Shown: positions 7,881 to 18,170 of the stretch, piece by piece
Layout of the letters: every line of letters begins with the position of its first letter
How positions within the stretch are numbered: position 1 is the stretch's first letter
NCBI RefSeq assembly: GCF_020511115.1
Contig: NZ_JAJAVH010000008.1
Location: 248,001 to 312,000, forward strand
Direction: 5' to 3'
DNA: 64,000 bases
Source of the DNA: Luteimonas panaciterrae
GTDB taxonomy: Bacteria > Pseudomonadota > Gammaproteobacteria > Xanthomonadales > Xanthomonadaceae
Program-made: the position numbers and the translations under genes
The notes under the pieces: model-generated
Seen by the model: only the letters and a program-made list of their open reading frames with translations
Databases searched by the model: none
Told to the model about the DNA's origin: nothing

Positions 7881-8872
7881 TGCCCGCCACCCGCACAGCG
7901 ATCGCCTGCTTCGGCGAAGCCTTGATCGATTTCCTCGCCCGTCCCGCGAAAGCGGCGGGCGAGCCGCGCCAGTTCGCCGAATACGCCGGCGGCGCGCCGG
8001 CCAATGTCGCCGTCGGCGTCGCCCGCTTGGGCGGCCAGGCGCGTTTCATCGGCATGCTCAGCACCGACATGTTCGGTGATTTCCTGCTGTCGCAGTTTCA
8101 TGGCTATGGTGTCGACACCGCACAGGTGCGGCACACCGACGCCGCGCGCACCGCGCTTGCCTTCGTCTCGCTCGGAAATGATGGCGAGCGCAGTTTCAAT
8201 TTCTATCGCCCGCCGGCGGCCGATCTGCTGTTCCAGCCGCAGGATTTCGACGGCGAGGCCTTCGCCGACACGGCGATCTTCCACGTCTGCTCCAACAGCC
8301 TCACCGCACCGGCCATCGCCGGCACGACATTGCATGGCATGGAACTGGCCGCGCGTGCCGGCGCGCTGGTCAGCATGGATTTGAACCTGCGTCCGTCGCT
8401 GTGGCCCGCCGACGTCGATCCGACGCCGACGCTCTGGCATGCGCTCGCATCCGCGCATCTCGTCAAACTCAGCCGTGAGGAGTTCGTCTTCCTGGCGAAC
8501 GGCGGTGACGAGGATGCCGTGATCGCGCGCCTGTTCGAAGGCGCGACGCAGACGGCGATCGTCACCGACGGCCCCGCGCGCATCCGCTGGTGGACGCGCG
8601 AAGCCTCGGGGTCGGCGGATACCTTCCCCATCGACGCCGTCGACACCACCGCCGCCGGCGATGCCTTCGTGGCCGGTCTGTTGCAACGACTCACGACGCA
8701 CGCCATCACGGCGGATACCTTGAGCCGCGCCTTCGCGGACGATGCCACGCGCGATGACCTGCTGCGCTACGCGGCGGCCGCCGGCGCGCTGGCCACCACG
8801 CGCTTCGGTGCCTTCGCCGCGTTGCCGACGCATGGCGAGGTGCAATCCCTGATCGAAGGAAGCAAGCCATGA
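7880..8872 (+). CDS. fructokinase, PfkB family
   Basis: 330 residues. The ATG at 7880 overlaps the transporter's TGA by one base, so the two are translationally coupled. PfkB features: N-terminal CFGEALIDF, the GGAPANVAVGVARLGG motif (about residues 38-53), and the C-terminal signature DTTAAGDAFVAGLL containing the catalytic Asp; the usual DTxGAGD reads DTTAAGD here. The enzyme phosphorylates fructose to fructose 6-phosphate using ATP in the cytosol. The next gene supplies an isomerase, so the likely flow is mannose to fructose to fructose 6-phosphate. A related sugar kinase activity is possible. Confidence 0.9.
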   Translation: MPATRTAIACFGEALIDFLARPAKAAGEPRQFAEYAGGAPANVAVGVARLGGQARFIGMLSTDMFGDFLLSQFHGYGVDTAQVRHTDAARTALAFVSLGNDGERSFNFYRPPAADLLFQPQDFDGEAFADTAIFHVCSNSLTAPAIAGTTLHGMELAARAGALVSMDLNLRPSLWPADVDPTPTLWHALASAHLVKLSREEFVFLANGGDEDAVIARLFEGATQTAIVTDGPARIRWWTREASGSADTFPIDAVDTTAAGDAFVAGLLQRLTTHAITADTLSRAFADDATRDDLLRYAAAAGALATTRFGAFAALPTHGEVQSLIEGSKP

Positions 8873-10170
8873 ACCTGCCTGCGACGCCCATTCCCGATTT
8901 CGGCGACCCCGCTTTCCTGCGCGCGCACATCGGCGACACGATGGCGTTCTACCATCCCCGCTCGATCGATCCGGCGGGTGGCTTCTTCCATTATTTCCGC
9001 GACGACGGCAGCGTCTACGACGCTACGCACCGGCATCTGGTCAGCAGCACGCGCTTCGTCTTCAACAATGCGATGGCGGCACGCGAGTTCGCCGATTCGC
9101 CGCTCGCCGCCGAGTACCGCGACGCCGCGGTGCATGGCCTGCGCTATCTGCGCGAGGCGCATCGCGACGCCGAAAGCGGCGGCTACGCGTGGACGCTGCG
9201 CGACGGCAAGCCGAAGGACCGCACCTATCACGCCTACGGCGTCGCCTTCGTGCTGCTCGCCTACGCGACCGCGCGCAAGGCCGGCCTCGATACCGCGGCG
9301 TGGATGGACGAGACCTGGGAGTTGCTCGAATCGCGTTTCTGGGACGCCGATGCCGGCCTGTATCGCGACGAAGCCGATGCGCATTGGCGCTTCTCCGACT
9401 ATCGCGGCCAGAACGCCAACATGCACATGTGCGAGGCGATGATCGCCGCGTTCGAGGCGAGCGGGGAAACGCGCTATCTCGAACGCGCGCTGATGCTCGC
9501 CGATCACATGACGCGCCGGCAGGCCGCCAAGGCCGGCGGACTGGTGTGGGAGCATTACGACCGCGACTGGAACGTCGACTGGGATTACCACCGCGACGAT
9601 CCCAAGCATCTGTTCCGTCCCTGGGGCTTCCAGCCGGGGCATCAGGTCGAATGGGCGAAGCTGCTGATGCTGTTGCACGAACATCTCGGCGCGAAGCAGC
9701 AGGCGCCGGCGTGGCTGGTTCCCACCGCGCGACATCTGTTCGATGTCGCGCTCGACAGCGGCTGGGACGAAACCTTCGGCGGCATCGTCTACGGATTCGC
9801 GCCGACCGGCCTGGAGAAACCCGGCGCGGATGGCCAGGCATTCGCGCAAGGCTTCACCTCCACCACCGTCTGCGACGACGACAAATATTTCTGGGTGCAG
9901 GCCGAGGCGCTCGCCGCCGCGGCGCGGCTGTTCGCGGTGACCGGCGATGCGCGCTATCGCGGCGAGTACGAACGCATCTGGCGCTATTCATGGCAGCATC
10001 TCGTCGATCATCGTTATGGCGCCTGGTATCGCATCCTCGATCGCCAGAACCGCAAGTACAGCGACGAGAAGAGCCCGGCCGGCAAGACCGACTATCACAC
10101 GATGGGCGCCTGCCACGACGTGCTGTCGGTGATGCGCGGGACGCCCGACGCGTTCAGTCGCAAGACCTGA
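8869..10170 (+). CDS. AGE-family epimerase/isomerase, probable D-mannose isomerase
   Basis: 433 residues, starting inside the fructokinase stop (ATGA overlap). The protein has the alternating helical pattern of an (alpha/alpha)6 barrel with the conserved RHLVSSTRFVFNNAM, DGxPKDRTYHAYG and GFQPGHQVEWAKLLMLLHEHL segments. The His in QPGHQVEW is an active-site residue in the N-acylglucosamine 2-epimerase/YihS family. In this operon the expected reaction is mannose to fructose, which the upstream kinase then traps. A GlcNAc 2-epimerase activity is less likely given a fructokinase and GH92 alongside. Confidence 0.88.
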   Translation: MNLPATPIPDFGDPAFLRAHIGDTMAFYHPRSIDPAGGFFHYFRDDGSVYDATHRHLVSSTRFVFNNAMAAREFADSPLAAEYRDAAVHGLRYLREAHRDAESGGYAWTLRDGKPKDRTYHAYGVAFVLLAYATARKAGLDTAAWMDETWELLESRFWDADAGLYRDEADAHWRFSDYRGQNANMHMCEAMIAAFEASGETRYLERALMLADHMTRRQAAKAGGLVWEHYDRDWNVDWDYHRDDPKHLFRPWGFQPGHQVEWAKLLMLLHEHLGAKQQAPAWLVPTARHLFDVALDSGWDETFGGIVYGFAPTGLEKPGADGQAFAQGFTSTTVCDDDKYFWVQAEALAAAARLFAVTGDARYRGEYERIWRYSWQHLVDHRYGAWYRILDRQNRKYSDEKSPAGKTDYHTMGACHDVLSVMRGTPDAFSRKT

Positions 10171-10216
10171 GACGTCGCGGGAGTAGGCTCCGCGCTCCCA
10201 CCAAAGGAGAGCGTCG

Positions 10217-10588
10217 ATGAGTACCGAGCAAATCGCCAAGCGGCTGGTCGAACTGTGCCGCGAAGGCAAGTACGAGGAAGCCCAGAACGAGCTGTATGCC
10301 GAGGACGCCGTCAGCGTCGAGATGGAAGGGCTGCCGCAGGGCGCGCTCGGCAACGTCAAGGGATTGGCGGCGATCCGCGAGAAAGGCAAGAAGTGGGCCG
10401 AAGACATCGTCGAGATCCACGGCGGCAGCGTCGGCGAGCCGATCGTGGCCGGCGACTGGTTCAGTGTCGTGATGTCCATCGACGCCACCTACAAGAGCAT
10501 GGGCCGCGTGCCGATGCAGGAAATCTGCGTGTATCAGGTGCGCAACGGCAAGATCGTGCGCGAGCAGTTCTTCTACAACGTCGACTGA
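10217..10588 (+). CDS. NTF2-like (SnoaL-type) protein
   Basis: 123 residues, ATG at 10217 with AAAGGAGAG just upstream. The opening amphipathic helix (KRLVELCREGKYEEAQNELYAEDAVSVE) followed by curved beta strands (GDWFSVVMSIDATY, MQEICVYQVRNGKIVREQFFY) is the cone-shaped SnoaL/NTF2 fold, which can bind small molecules or act as an isomerase. It lies 46 bases after the mannose operon but has its own ribosome site and probably stands alone. Substrate unknown. Confidence 0.75.
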   Translation: MSTEQIAKRLVELCREGKYEEAQNELYAEDAVSVEMEGLPQGALGNVKGLAAIREKGKKWAEDIVEIHGGSVGEPIVAGDWFSVVMSIDATYKSMGRVPMQEICVYQVRNGKIVREQFFYNVD

Positions 10589-10595
10589 GTTGCAC

Positions 10596-10623
10596 GGCCC
10601 TGCCCCTATTGGCGTGCAGGGCC
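10596..10623 (+). terminator. possible terminator after the NTF2-like gene
   Basis: GGCCCTGC (10596-10603) pairs with GCAGGGCC (10616-10623) across a 12-nt loop and is followed by CTTCTCG. The loop is long and the T-tract poor, so this is weak. Confidence 0.35.
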
Positions 10624-10670
10624 CTTCTCGCCACGCCTCGCTGATGCGCTATCGCAGAAGCTGCGGTACT

Positions 10671-11162
10671 TCAGCCGTCCGGGAATGAGGGCAGCACGCC
10701 CGTGGCGATCGCCAGGAACATCAGCAGAAGAATGCTTCCGAACAGTCCCATCAGCACCAGCAGCGAGATGCCGAACGCCATCCAGTTGGAACGGGGCTCG
10801 TGATCGTCCGGCAGCAATACGGCGATCGTGCCGCGTTGCCAGCGCGCGAGCGCCATCATGCTCACGACCTGCAGAGCGAGCACCCCCAGATCCATGACCC
10901 ATCCGCCCGGCAAAAAGATGCTGCTGGCGATGACCAGCGCGATCGCCGCCAGCGAGCCCCATAACACGCGCCTTGCCAAGGCCGGCCTGTCGACCGCGCG
11001 GTAATTGATCGCGATCAGGACACCGCCCGCCAGCACAGTGCCGATGAACGTGGCCAGCCCGATTCCGGACACCTTGAACAGCCTGGCGCCGGGCACGGTT
11101 CCGGCGGACGACGGCTCTCGCAGCGATGCCGCCGGTGGCTGATAGGGATTCAAATCCTCCAT
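10671..11162 (-). CDS. four-helix membrane protein of unknown function
   Basis: 163 residues if translation starts at the ATG at 11160-11162 (MEDLNPYQPPAASL), which has GGGGAA upstream; an earlier in-frame ATG (11213) adds 17 residues and is less likely. The short N-terminal NPYQPP motif is common at the front of small polytopic proteins in this group of bacteria. Four hydrophobic segments follow (about residues 30-52, 65-85, 90-108 and 130-155), with a cytoplasmic-looking charged loop before the last. Function unknown. Confidence 0.65.
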   Translation of the reverse strand: MEDLNPYQPPAASLREPSSAGTVPGARLFKVSGIGLATFIGTVLAGGVLIAINYRAVDRPALARRVLWGSLAAIALVIASSIFLPGGWVMDLGVLALQVVSMMALARWQRGTIAVLLPDDHEPRSNWMAFGISLLVLMGLFGSILLLMFLAIATGVLPSFPDG

Positions 11163-11216
11163 GCGTTTCCCCAACGGATGGAAAGTGACGTCGGCATTGT
11201 AGATGCCGCACAAACG

Positions 11217-11242
11217 ACAGGCCCGCCATTCGGCGGGCCTGT
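11217..11242. terminator. hairpin downstream of rpoD
   Basis: CAGGCCCGCC-ATTC-GGCGGGCCTG at 11218-11241 forms a ten-pair GC-rich stem with a four-base loop, 23 bases beyond the rpoD stop. On the minus strand it is followed by TCGTTTG. On the plus strand it is followed by TTTCG, so it may act both ways. Confidence 0.7.
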
Positions 11243-11264
11243 TTCGATCCGGTTGCGTCGAGCC

Positions 11265-13121
<1,857 letters not shown>

Positions 13122-13270
13122 GTGGGGCGCCACCGGAAGAAGAGGAGAAGGGAACCCTGCATTATACCCGGTATGAGAGGGTACAGGGTCACGAAACGTT
13201 GCGCGTCGCCGGGATTTGGCGGCGTTTGCCGGGTGTGGACGGTCCCCTGGCCTTCCCGGATCGGCATCGT

Positions 13271-13723
13271 CTAACTGCGATCGCCGGTTCGTAGCAGGAA
13301 GGTCACCGGGCCGTCATTGACCAGGCTGACAGTCATATGGGCACCGAACTGCCCGGTTTCCACCCCCGGCGCATGCTTTTCGCGGCAGACGGCGACCAGC
13401 TGGCTGAAGATCCGTTCAGCCTCGGCCGGCGCCGCGGCCGTGCTGAAGCCCGGACGCATGCCCGAACGGGTGTCGGCGGCCAGCGTGAACTGGCTGACCA
13501 GCAGCAGCCCGCCCCCGCAATCGGCCAGGGAGCGGTTCATCCGCCCCGCTTCGTCGGCGAAGACCCGGTAACCGAGCAGGCGCTCGGACATGCGGGCGAT
13601 CTCCGCCTCGCCATCGCCCGGCTCGACGCCCACCAGCGCCAGCAAGCCGGGGCCGATGGCGCCGATGGTGGCGCCATCGACGTTGACGCTGGCGGAGGTG
13701 ACGCGCTGGATCAGGGCGAGCAT
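13271..13723 (-). CDS. dtd: D-aminoacyl-tRNA deacylase
   Basis: 150 residues, standard length for the family. It begins [17 protein letters not shown] and carries the two active-site motifs, SQFTL (about residues 77-81) and NDGPVTF near the C-terminus (the GxPVT cis-proline element). The enzyme removes D-amino acids (and glycine) mischarged on tRNA, for example D-Tyr-tRNA, in the cytosol. It lies 150 bases upstream of rpoD on the same strand. Confidence 0.96.
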   Translation of the reverse strand: MLALIQRVTSASVNVDGATIGAIGPGLLALVGVEPGDGEAEIARMSERLLGYRVFADEAGRMNRSLADCGGGLLLVSQFTLAADTRSGMRPGFSTAAAPAEAERIFSQLVAVCREKHAPGVETGQFGAHMTVSLVNDGPVTFLLRTGDRS

Positions 13724-13783
13724 GTCGGCGGTGGGAAAACCCGAAAGGTGAATGGCCCGAGAGCCGTCATGGTGGCCGCCGCG

Positions 13784-14932
13784 CTAGCCGGAGCCAAGAC
13801 CGCCCGCCCATTCATGATTCAGTTTCCGCTGCATGCGGGACATGAAATCGGCGACGAATCCGGGAGCCGGAAGCAGGGCGTGCATCTGCTTCCTGGTGCG
13901 GCGGCGCTTGTGCCAGAACCATCGCGTCCGGCGTTGCGGCGACGCCAGCGCGCCGGAGACCAGGGCATCGGCCGCATCCAGCACGCGCGCCGCCGAGCGG
14001 CCGTCGCGATAGGGATGGACCGTCTCCGCGTAAGCCTTCATCCAATCGCATCGCTGTCGTCCATCGCCTGACAGTGCCGCGGTCAGCGCCTCGTCGATGT
14101 GCTGCGGCCCCCTCACATCGATCATGAACGGTTGTGGCTTGTGATGCCGCACGGTCACGATCGGTTTGCCGAGCAGGGCGAATTCGTCGACGACCGACGT
14201 GGTGTCGCCCACCAATGCCTGCGTGATGGGCAGCAGGCCGGGCAAGGATTCCGCGTCGACGAAAACGGCGTTCTCGCCCACCAGTTCCTGATAGCGCTCG
14301 ACGATATCCGGCGCCGACAGCGGATGCAGGCAGAGCAGCCAGTAACGATCGCCACGCTGCACCAGCGTTTCGATCGCCTGCAGGCATTCGCGTGACTGGC
14401 TCATCGGCGGATTGAAGGTCGATGTGTACATCACGATCGGCCGCCCTCGCGCGGCAGCCAGCACCTTTTCGCCGAGCGCTTCCCCAAGCCTCGGCTCATT
14501 TCCGAACAACACGTCGATCTTCGGCCATCCGGTTTCGACCACCACGAAATCTCCGCGCTCCCGCGCCACTTCGCGCAAGGGGCCGGTGGTGGCCGGCCCG
14601 TGCGTGCAGTAGAGATCGAACAATCCCTGCACGCGCAGTTGCCCTTCGCGGCGAGGATCGCGCTTGTGCATGTTCAATCCATGGAACACCTGGATCTGCA
14701 ATCCAGGCAGGGCGCGCGGCGGTTCGTTGACCGTGCAGAACGTCGCATCGGCCGAGAACAACCTGAGTTCGCGCCTGCTGCGCAGACGCACTTCCTGTGG
14801 ACGCAATCGCTTCGCCAACGCATCGCATGCCAGCCATGCCACGCGATGTCCTCGCGCCAATGCCTCGTCGGCAAGCGGCCGCAAGATCGGCAGCGAATAC
14901 AACTCCGACGCAAGCAACAGATAGTTGCTCAT
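13784..14932 (-). CDS. CDP-glycerol glycerophosphotransferase-like protein, copy 1
   Basis: 382 residues. The N-terminal YLLLASELYSLPILRPLADEA and the motifs VFHGLNMHKRD, YCTHGPATT, ETGWPKIDVL and VGDTTSVVDEFALLGKPIV follow the two-lobed nucleotide-sugar transferase fold of the CDP-glycerol:polyglycerophosphate transferase family. The His in HG and the D-T-S/T-S-V element are expected to contact donor phosphate. It has an extended basic C-terminus (RRRTRKQM) that could contact membrane. A shorter paralogue lies at 18171-19223. In this Gram-negative context it likely adds a phosphate-linked group to a surface glycan or lipid; the substrate is unknown. Confidence 0.8.
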   Translation of the reverse strand: MSNYLLLASELYSLPILRPLADEALARGHRVAWLACDALAKRLRPQEVRLRSRRELRLFSADATFCTVNEPPRALPGLQIQVFHGLNMHKRDPRREGQLRVQGLFDLYCTHGPATTGPLREVARERGDFVVVETGWPKIDVLFGNEPRLGEALGEKVLAAARGRPIVMYTSTFNPPMSQSRECLQAIETLVQRGDRYWLLCLHPLSAPDIVERYQELVGENAVFVDAESLPGLLPITQALVGDTTSVVDEFALLGKPIVTVRHHKPQPFMIDVRGPQHIDEALTAALSGDGRQRCDWMKAYAETVHPYRDGRSAARVLDAADALVSGALASPQRRTRWFWHKRRRTRKQMHALLPAPGFVADFMSRMQRKLNHEWAGGLGSG

Positions 14933-15048
14933 CTCCCCTTCCCCCGTTTTGTTACCCCTGGCACATCCCCGATCGCATCGTACATGCGGACATCCTTGCT
15001 GTCCGGGCTGTCGCCATCCCGCGCCGCTTCACCCGCTAGACTGAATGA

Positions 15049-15990
15049 ATGACGAAATTCGCCGCCTCCCTGCTGTACCTGCTCGCGACACTGGTCGGCC
15101 GCCTGCCGTGGTGGTGGCTGCGACGGCTGGGCAACGGCGCGGCCTGGCTCTGGCGACGCCTCGACGCGCGCGAGAGCCGGGTGGCGCTGCGCAATCTCCA
15201 GCTCGCCTATCCCGATCAGACGCCGGCGCAGCGCACGCAGATGTACCTGGCGATCTTGCGCACCACCGCCTATCAGGCGCTGGAGACGCTGCGCTTCTGG
15301 ACGCGGCCGCACGTCCAGAACCTGGCCCTGATCCGCGAGGAACACGGCGCCGACCGCTACGCCGCCGCGATCGCGGCCGGTCGCGGCGTGATCGTCGCCG
15401 CGCCGCACTACGGCAACTGGGAACTGCTGAACCAGTGGCTCGCGGCCAATACCCCGCAGCTGGCGATCCTGTATCGCCCGCCGGAATCGGCGATCGGCGA
15501 GGCCTTCCTGCGTCGCGTGCGCGCCGACCAGGGCATGGGCGCTGGTCAGAGCAGCCGCGTGATGCAGGTGCGCGCCGAAGGCCCCGGCATCCGCCAGTTG
15601 TTCAGGCTGCTGAAGGACGGCGGCGTGGTCGGCATCCTGCCCGATCAGCAGCCGAAAGCCGGGGATGGCGAATTCGCGCCCTTCTTCGGCAAGCAGGCGC
15701 TGACCATGACCCTGCTCAACCGCCTCGCCGAGCGCACCGGCGCGGAAGTGCTGTTCGGCTACTGCGAGCGCATCGGCGCGGGGCCGGATTTCGCGCTCCG
15801 CTTCGATCCCGCGCCGCCCGAAGTCGGATCGAAGGATCCGGTGGAAGGCGTGACGGCGCTCAACCGTGAAGTCGAGCGCATCGCACGGCGCGACCCGCCC
15901 CAGTACCAATGGACGTACAAGCGCTATACGCTGCGACCGCCCGGCACGGGCGAGGACAATCCCTACCGGGACCTGGAGTTGGACCGATGA
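15049..15990 (+). CDS. LpxL/HtrB-like lipid A acyltransferase
   Basis: 313 residues. An N-terminal membrane-associated segment (FAASLLYLLATLVGRLPWWWL) precedes the HYGNWE motif (about residue 122), the H-x4-E catalytic signature of the LpxL/LpxM late acyltransferases. The later GILPDQQPKAGDGEF and PFFGKQALT segments are also typical. Such enzymes move an acyl chain from acyl-ACP to Kdo2-lipid IV-A at the inner membrane. The gene diverges from the copy 1 transferase with a 116-base gap. Whether it is the primary or a secondary acyltransferase cannot be decided here. Confidence 0.88.
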   Translation: MTKFAASLLYLLATLVGRLPWWWLRRLGNGAAWLWRRLDARESRVALRNLQLAYPDQTPAQRTQMYLAILRTTAYQALETLRFWTRPHVQNLALIREEHGADRYAAAIAAGRGVIVAAPHYGNWELLNQWLAANTPQLAILYRPPESAIGEAFLRRVRADQGMGAGQSSRVMQVRAEGPGIRQLFRLLKDGGVVGILPDQQPKAGDGEFAPFFGKQALTMTLLNRLAERTGAEVLFGYCERIGAGPDFALRFDPAPPEVGSKDPVEGVTALNREVERIARRDPPQYQWTYKRYTLRPPGTGEDNPYRDLELDR

Positions 15991-16057
15991 TCCACATCAA
16001 GGAACGATCCACGCGCGGCGGCATGCGCGGCTTCACGCTCACGGTGCGATCCTGGCG

Positions 16058-16603
16058 ATGAACGCATCCGGCATCAGCGAAAGCGAATCCCTGCACATGG
16101 CGGACACCGCTCCCGTCACGCACGACGACATGCCCAATGACGGCTGGCAGGCCCTGCCGCCACGGGCGCGCGGGCTCTACATCGTCAGCACCGCGCTCGG
16201 CATCGCGGCGGCGGCGTTCGTGGTCGGCGTCATCCTGATCGTGTCGCGGCTGTACGCGCCGACGCCCTACTTCCTGCCAGGCGCCGCATTGATCGGCTTG
16301 TTGATCGGCGCGTTGTACGGCAATCGCCGCTTCATCAACACGCGCTGGCGGTTGAACGGCGATGGCTTCGCGCTGCGGCGCGGCAAGCTGTGGCAGGTGG
16401 AAACGCGCGTGCCCGGCAGCCGCGTGCAACATCTCGACCTCAAGCGCGGACCCATCGAGCGCTACTGCCGCCTGGCGACGCTGGTGATCCACACCGCCGG
16501 CACCCGCCACAGTTCGGTCTCGCTGTCGGGCCTGGACGAACACGATGCGGAGTGGCTGCGCGATCGCCTCGCCAGCCAGACCGACGACGATGACGACGCC
16601 TAA
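16058..16603 (+). CDS. YdbS-like membrane protein with one bPH2 domain
   Basis: 181 residues from the ATG at 16058; an ATG at 16097 (MADTAPVTHDD) is equally possible, as neither has a good ribosome site. Two adjacent transmembrane helices (GLYIVSTALGIAAAAFVVGV and FLPGAALIGLLIGALYG) precede a bacterial PH-like domain (about residues 90-165) with TRWRLNGDGFALRRGKLWQVETRVPGSRVQHLDL. It overlaps the next gene by 14 bases. Pairs of one-domain and multi-domain proteins of this type occur widely; a role in membrane phospholipid homeostasis is family-level inference. Confidence 0.82.
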   Translation: MNASGISESESLHMADTAPVTHDDMPNDGWQALPPRARGLYIVSTALGIAAAAFVVGVILIVSRLYAPTPYFLPGAALIGLLIGALYGNRRFINTRWRLNGDGFALRRGKLWQVETRVPGSRVQHLDLKRGPIERYCRLATLVIHTAGTRHSSVSLSGLDEHDAEWLRDRLASQTDDDDDA

Positions 16604-18146
16604 TCCAGCGGATACTTCCGTGACGTCCGCGCCGTCCGCCGCATCCGCGGTGGGCGAATCGGAGCATCGCCTGCATCCGATGTCGTGGTTGTTCGTGATG
16701 CTGCAGCACATGCGCACGTTCATCGTGCCGCTGCTGGCGTTCCTGATCTTCGGGCGCACCGATCGCAACGAGTTGTGGTCGTTGGTGGTGATCTGCCTGG
16801 TGGCCGCCGCCTCGGTGTGGCGCTATCTCACCTACCACTACCGCATCAGTGCCGACAGCATCCTGATCAAGAGCGGGATCCTGCATCGCACCTTGCGGCA
16901 GATTCCGTTCTCGCGCATCCACAACGTCGCGCTGCACCAGACGCTGCTGCATCGCATCTTCGGCGTGGCCGAGGTGCGGTTGGAATCCGCCGGCGGGCAT
17001 AAACCCGAAGCGGAAATGCGGGTGCTCAAGCTCTCCGACGCGAACGCGCTGGAGGCGCTGATCCGGCGTCGCGGCGCCGTCGCGCCCGCCGATGTCGAAA
17101 CGCAGCCCGTAGCCGCTGAGGCGCCGCTGTCACAGCTGCGTCCCGGCAGCGACGGCGTGCTGCTGACATTGCCCACCAGCGAAGTGCTGCGGCTGGGCGT
17201 GATCTCCAATCGCGGCATGCTGGTCTTCGGCGCCGCGCTGGTCGGCACCTCGCAGCTGCACGTGCAATTGCCGGACGCGGTGGCGCAGCGCTGGTCGCAG
17301 GCGCTGAACTATTTCTTTGGGCATTTCGGCATCAGCCAGGTCGCGGTGGTGCTGATCGTGCTGCTAGTGGGGTTCTTCGTGCTGCTGCGCCTGCTGTCGG
17401 TATCGCTGGCGCTGCTGCAGTACACCGGCTTCCGGCTCGAACAGCAGGGACGGCGGCTGACGGTCACGCGCGGGTTGCTGACACGCCTGCGCACCAGCGC
17501 GGCGCGGCGGCGCATGCAGGCGTTCCAGTTGCAGGAAACCGTGCTGCACCGGATGTTCTCGCGGCGTTCGCTGAAGGTCGACACGGCGGTGTCCGGCTCG
17601 CATCACGACGACCGCACGTTCCGCGAACTCGCGCCCGTCGCCTCGCCCGAGGTCTGCGACACGCTGGTGCGCCATCTGCTGCCCGGCGGCACGTGGCCGC
17701 CATCACATTGGAGGCCGCTGCATGCGCACGCGTGGCTGCGATTGTCGTTGCCGGGCGTGCTGCTGTCGCTGGTGCTGACCGCCGCTCTGTACTGGCGTTA
17801 CGGCACTTGGGGATTGCTCGGATTGGCCTGGCTGCTGCCGGCCGTGTTCATCGCCTGGCAACACGCGCGCCGCGCCGGCTATGCCGTCGACGACACGCTG
17901 GTGGCAATCCGCAGCGGCTGGTGGTCGCGGCGCTGGCGCTTCGCCGAACTCGACAAGCTGCAGGTGCTGTTGCTGCATCGCTCGCCGCTCGACCGGATGC
18001 TCGGCATGGCCTCGCTGTCCTTCGACACGGCCGGTGCCGATCCGACCAAGTCGTCGCTACGTCTGCGCTTCCTGCCCGTGGAAGAGGCGCGCGAGTTGCT
18101 GATCAGGCTTGGGCGCGAGGTGGCGCGGCGCCCCTTGCGCTGGTGA
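16590..18146 (+). CDS. YdbT-like membrane protein with repeated bPH2 domains
   Basis: 518 residues from the ATG at 16590, which lies within the end of the preceding gene (14-base overlap, translational coupling). The protein has three units, each of paired transmembrane helices followed by a PH-like domain. Unit starts are about residues 28-60, 195-275 and 375-415; each PH unit has a turn with I-K-S-G or similar followed by R-I-H-N/M-Q (for example KSGILHRTLRQIPFSRIHNV, SGWWSRRWRFAELDKLQV). It probably forms a complex with the upstream protein in the inner membrane. Confidence 0.85.
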   Translation: MTTPNPADTSVTSAPSAASAVGESEHRLHPMSWLFVMLQHMRTFIVPLLAFLIFGRTDRNELWSLVVICLVAAASVWRYLTYHYRISADSILIKSGILHRTLRQIPFSRIHNVALHQTLLHRIFGVAEVRLESAGGHKPEAEMRVLKLSDANALEALIRRRGAVAPADVETQPVAAEAPLSQLRPGSDGVLLTLPTSEVLRLGVISNRGMLVFGAALVGTSQLHVQLPDAVAQRWSQALNYFFGHFGISQVAVVLIVLLVGFFVLLRLLSVSLALLQYTGFRLEQQGRRLTVTRGLLTRLRTSAARRRMQAFQLQETVLHRMFSRRSLKVDTAVSGSHHDDRTFRELAPVASPEVCDTLVRHLLPGGTWPPSHWRPLHAHAWLRLSLPGVLLSLVLTAALYWRYGTWGLLGLAWLLPAVFIAWQHARRAGYAVDDTLVAIRSGWWSRRWRFAELDKLQVLLLHRSPLDRMLGMASLSFDTAGADPTKSSLRLRFLPVEEARELLIRLGREVARRPLRW

Positions 18147-18170
18147 TTTCGTCGAGCGTCGTCGACGCTC

